From assembly GCA_030432175.1 (NCBI GenBank), contig JAUIHU010000221.1, forward strand, positions 1-7,195: a stretch of DNA of 7,195 nt. Reading direction: 5' to 3'. Made by a program: the position numbers and the translations under genes. The stretch is from Verrucomicrobiia bacterium (GTDB lineage: Bacteria > Verrucomicrobiota > Verrucomicrobiia > Limisphaerales > JAUIHU01). Positions 5,912 through 7,195 of this stretch are shown here, one piece after another (the first letter of the stretch is position 1; each line of letters begins with the position of its first letter). The notes beneath the pieces are model-generated. The model was not told the origin of the DNA. It was given only the letters and a program-made list of their open reading frames with translations, and did not search any database.

Positions 5912-5965
5912 GTAGAAACTTTGGGTGTCAAAAATTTAATAAAATATTAAATACAAAGTTCCTAC
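5912..5965. repeat. Nested AT-rich inverted repeat
   Basis: Outer arms GTAGAAACTTTG (5912-5923) and CAAAGTTCCTAC (5954-5965) match at 11 of 12 positions. Inner arms ATTTAATA (5934-5941) and TATTAAAT (5945-5952) match perfectly with a 3-base AAA loop. The DNA could extrude as a cruciform or the RNA fold into a long interrupted hairpin. Function unknown; it might contribute to 3'-end formation for the Rpn mRNA. Confidence 0.65.
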
Positions 5966-6002
5966 TCGATAACCCTAGCTCCAACGGCGCGACACATACC
6001 AG

Positions 6003-6136
6003 CCTGGGCTGCCAGGCCCAGGGCGGCATTCCCCTAAAATAAAAGGGCTGAAGGCCCGATACAAAAAAATATTGTTCGAGAAAAGATCCTGTAAATGTGT
6101 CGGGCCTTCAACCCTTTTCATTGAGAATACCACCCC
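6003..6136. repeat. REP-like composite element: hairpin plus two inverted GGGCTGAAGGCCC-type units
   Basis: First comes a perfect 7-bp hairpin, CCTGGGC (6003-6009) and GCCCAGG (6016-6022), with loop TGCCAG. Then a unit AAAAGGGCTGAAGGCCCGAT (from 6041, continuing to 6062) reappears inverted at 6097-6118 with 20 of 22 positions matching, separated by a 34-base AT-rich spacer. Similarity extends outward (GGCGGCATTC versus inverted GGTGGTATTC), giving arms of about 40 bases with a 3-base gap. The right arm ends directly at the stop codon of the cytochrome gene. Paired inverted GC-rich units in a convergent intergenic space are the hallmark of REP/BIME-type repeats. I infer that family type; copy number in the genome is unseen. 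Confidence 0.7.
6041..6118. terminator. Probable bidirectional terminator formed by the inverted repeat
   Basis: The 22-base arms at 6041-6062 and 6097-6118 can form a long stem between two convergent genes. On the minus strand the stem is followed by TTTTATTTTAG, a good U-rich tail for the cytochrome gene. On the plus strand it ends in CTTTTCATT, a weaker tail for the Rpn gene. The 34-base loop is long for a classical intrinsic terminator. Confidence 0.4.
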
Positions 6137-7195
6137 CTAGTTATTCAACGGCTGCGCGCTTCTTAAATACGCAAACAAATCCCGGATTTCCTTGTCGCTC
6201 ATCCCTTCCAGCAAGCCTTTCGGCATCAGGGAAACTCCAGCGGATTCCATGGACTGAATGTCTGATTTCCTCAGCATAGTACTTTGCCCGTCGAAACTCC
6301 GAATGGTGACCGTCGCTAAATCCTGGTCAGCCAGAAAACCGCTGAGGATTCGACCGTCATCGGTTTCAACGAGGAAGTTTTCGTAGCCTTCCCGGATCTC
6401 TGCGTTGGGCATCACGATGCTGAGTAATAAGTTCGGCAAGTTGTCGCGATCGTAAGGTGTCAGGTCGGGTCCAATTCGTCCGCCTTCGTCAAAGAGGTAA
6501 TGACATGCAGAGCATTTCGCATGAAATAGTTCCTTGCCGGGGTAGGGATCTCCGGGTTCGGCGTTTAAAAGCTCCGCTAGTTCCTGGATTCGGGATTCCT
6601 GCTCTGCTGTGTCTGATTCATGGTCCAATGGAAAAATCTGGTCCAGCAACTCAGTCATTTCCTTCGAACTTAAAGCGCGCAACTTCCAAACCAGGTCCTG
6701 AGTGAGATCTGCCTGACTCAACTCCTTCGCCTCAACCGCCTCCAGCATTTGAACCGCCCACGCGCTGCGACTGGTCAACAGGGAAAGGGCAGTGGATTTG
6801 ATTTCAGCCGGCCAGTTGGAGGAGGCGCCGATGACGGTTTGCCCAATCTTCGGATCGGTATAGTTCATCAAGGAAGTTAGTGCATTTCGCGCCAGTTGTG
6901 GGTCGGTCGATCTAATGGCGATTTCCAGCAATGGCTGCACACTGCGGCTGTCTTTGATTTCCCCAAACAACCGTATCGCTTCCAGCTTGTCATCTGCGCC
7001 AATGCTGTTGTCTGAAAGCCAATCCAAAGCCTGTTGCCTGGCGGATTCAGATCCTTGCCGAGCCTGGAGAATCAGCGCTCCGGATCCACGATAATTCGCC
7101 AGCGCCTCCGCCAGAGAAACCGGCAAATCGGACAGCGTCCGGCCTCTGGATGCCTGAGCAAATCCGCGCATCAAGGCGTCCCGAGTGTCGGCGTT
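6137..7195 (-). CDS. HEAT-repeat, PVC-type c-type cytochrome (CxxCH heme-binding) protein, C-terminal part
   Basis: The frame is open to the right edge (NADTRDAL precedes the first possible starts, TTG at 7174 and ATG at 7171), so 352 residues of a longer protein are seen; the gene ends with TAG at 6139-6137. Visible residues about 70-150 form HEAT-like helical repeats (KLEAIRLFGEIKDSRSVQPLLEIA, then LARNALTSLMNYTDPKIG). A cytochrome c domain follows, with KCSACH (CxxCH at 228-232, encoded at 6514-6500) and GRIGPDLTPYDR. The end has the conserved tail of the Planctomycetes/Verrucomicrobia heme-binding family: IVMPNAEIREGYENF, TDDGRILSGFLADQD, AGVSLMPKGLLEGMS, LFAYLRS. Relatives usually carry an N-terminal beta-propeller dehydrogenase-like domain and signal peptide, which would lie outside the window. 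The role would be periplasmic electron transfer coupled to substrate oxidation; the substrate is unknown. A family-typical methionine ligand cannot be fixed from sequence alone. Confidence 0.88.
   Translation of the reverse strand, partial: NADTRDALMRGFAQASRGRTLSDLPVSLAEALANYRGSGALILQARQGSESARQQALDWLSDNSIGADDKLEAIRLFGEIKDSRSVQPLLEIAIRSTDPQLARNALTSLMNYTDPKIGQTVIGASSNWPAEIKSTALSLLTSRSAWAVQMLEAVEAKELSQADLTQDLVWKLRALSSKEMTELLDQIFPLDHESDTAEQESRIQELAELLNAEPGDPYPGKELFHAKCSACHYLFDEGGRIGPDLTPYDRDNLPNLLLSIVMPNAEIREGYENFLVETDDGRILSGFLADQDLATVTIRSFDGQSTMLRKSDIQSMESAGVSLMPKGLLEGMSDKEIRDLFAYLRSAQPLNN

Overview
The window looks like a chromosomal stretch from a member of the Verrucomicrobiota, or a closely related PVC-superphylum bacterium. 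Three things point that way: a c-type cytochrome of the Planctomycetes/Verrucomicrobia heme-binding type with HEAT repeats at the right edge, a large secreted protein built from jellyroll and Ig-like modules that ends in a C-terminal domain typical of verrucomicrobial exoproteins, and moderate GC with few strong Shine-Dalgarno sites. This assignment rests on family recognition only; there is no rRNA or other phylogenetic marker in the window.

Layout. Positions 1-406 (minus strand) hold the N-terminus of a secreted PQQ-type sugar (glucose/sorbosone) dehydrogenase that runs off the left edge. A 384-base divergent intergenic region follows. Positions 791-4464 (plus strand) hold one very large gene for a secreted protein made of two 551-residue repeats, each jellyroll + Ig-like + jellyroll, plus a C-terminal domain. 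A 44-base insertion at 3641-3684 splits it into a 989-codon ORF (791-3760) and an overlapping out-of-frame remainder (3667-4464). Without the insertion the two repeats are exactly the same length (1653 bases) and the reading frame is continuous for 1209 codons. Two hairpins, the second a good intrinsic terminator, close this unit.

Positions 4778-5797 (plus) encode an Rpn/YhgA-type PD-(D/E)XK nuclease ('transposase_31' family) with a C-terminal DUF4351-like tail. It has its own good sigma70-like promoter, and a perfect Shine-Dalgarno sequence unusually far upstream of the ATG. Positions 5798-6136 are non-coding but full of structure: a nested AT-rich palindrome and a composite REP-like element with two inverted copies of a GGGCTGAAGGCCC-type unit, which probably doubles as a bidirectional terminator between convergent genes. 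Positions 6137-7195 (minus) are the C-terminal part of the HEAT-repeat / CxxCH cytochrome, open at the right edge.

How the genes relate. The flanking genes are both exported redox proteins of kinds used in periplasmic oxidation of sugars or similar substrates. The central gene is a probable surface or secreted ligand-binding (carbohydrate-binding-like) protein. The Rpn gene between them is a mobile or defence-type accessory gene that appears to be a single-gene unit. The most notable observations are the frameshifting insertion with its inverted-copy signature, the equal-length internal duplication, and the REP-like inverted pair. I found no CRISPR array, tRNA, rRNA or complete insertion sequence.
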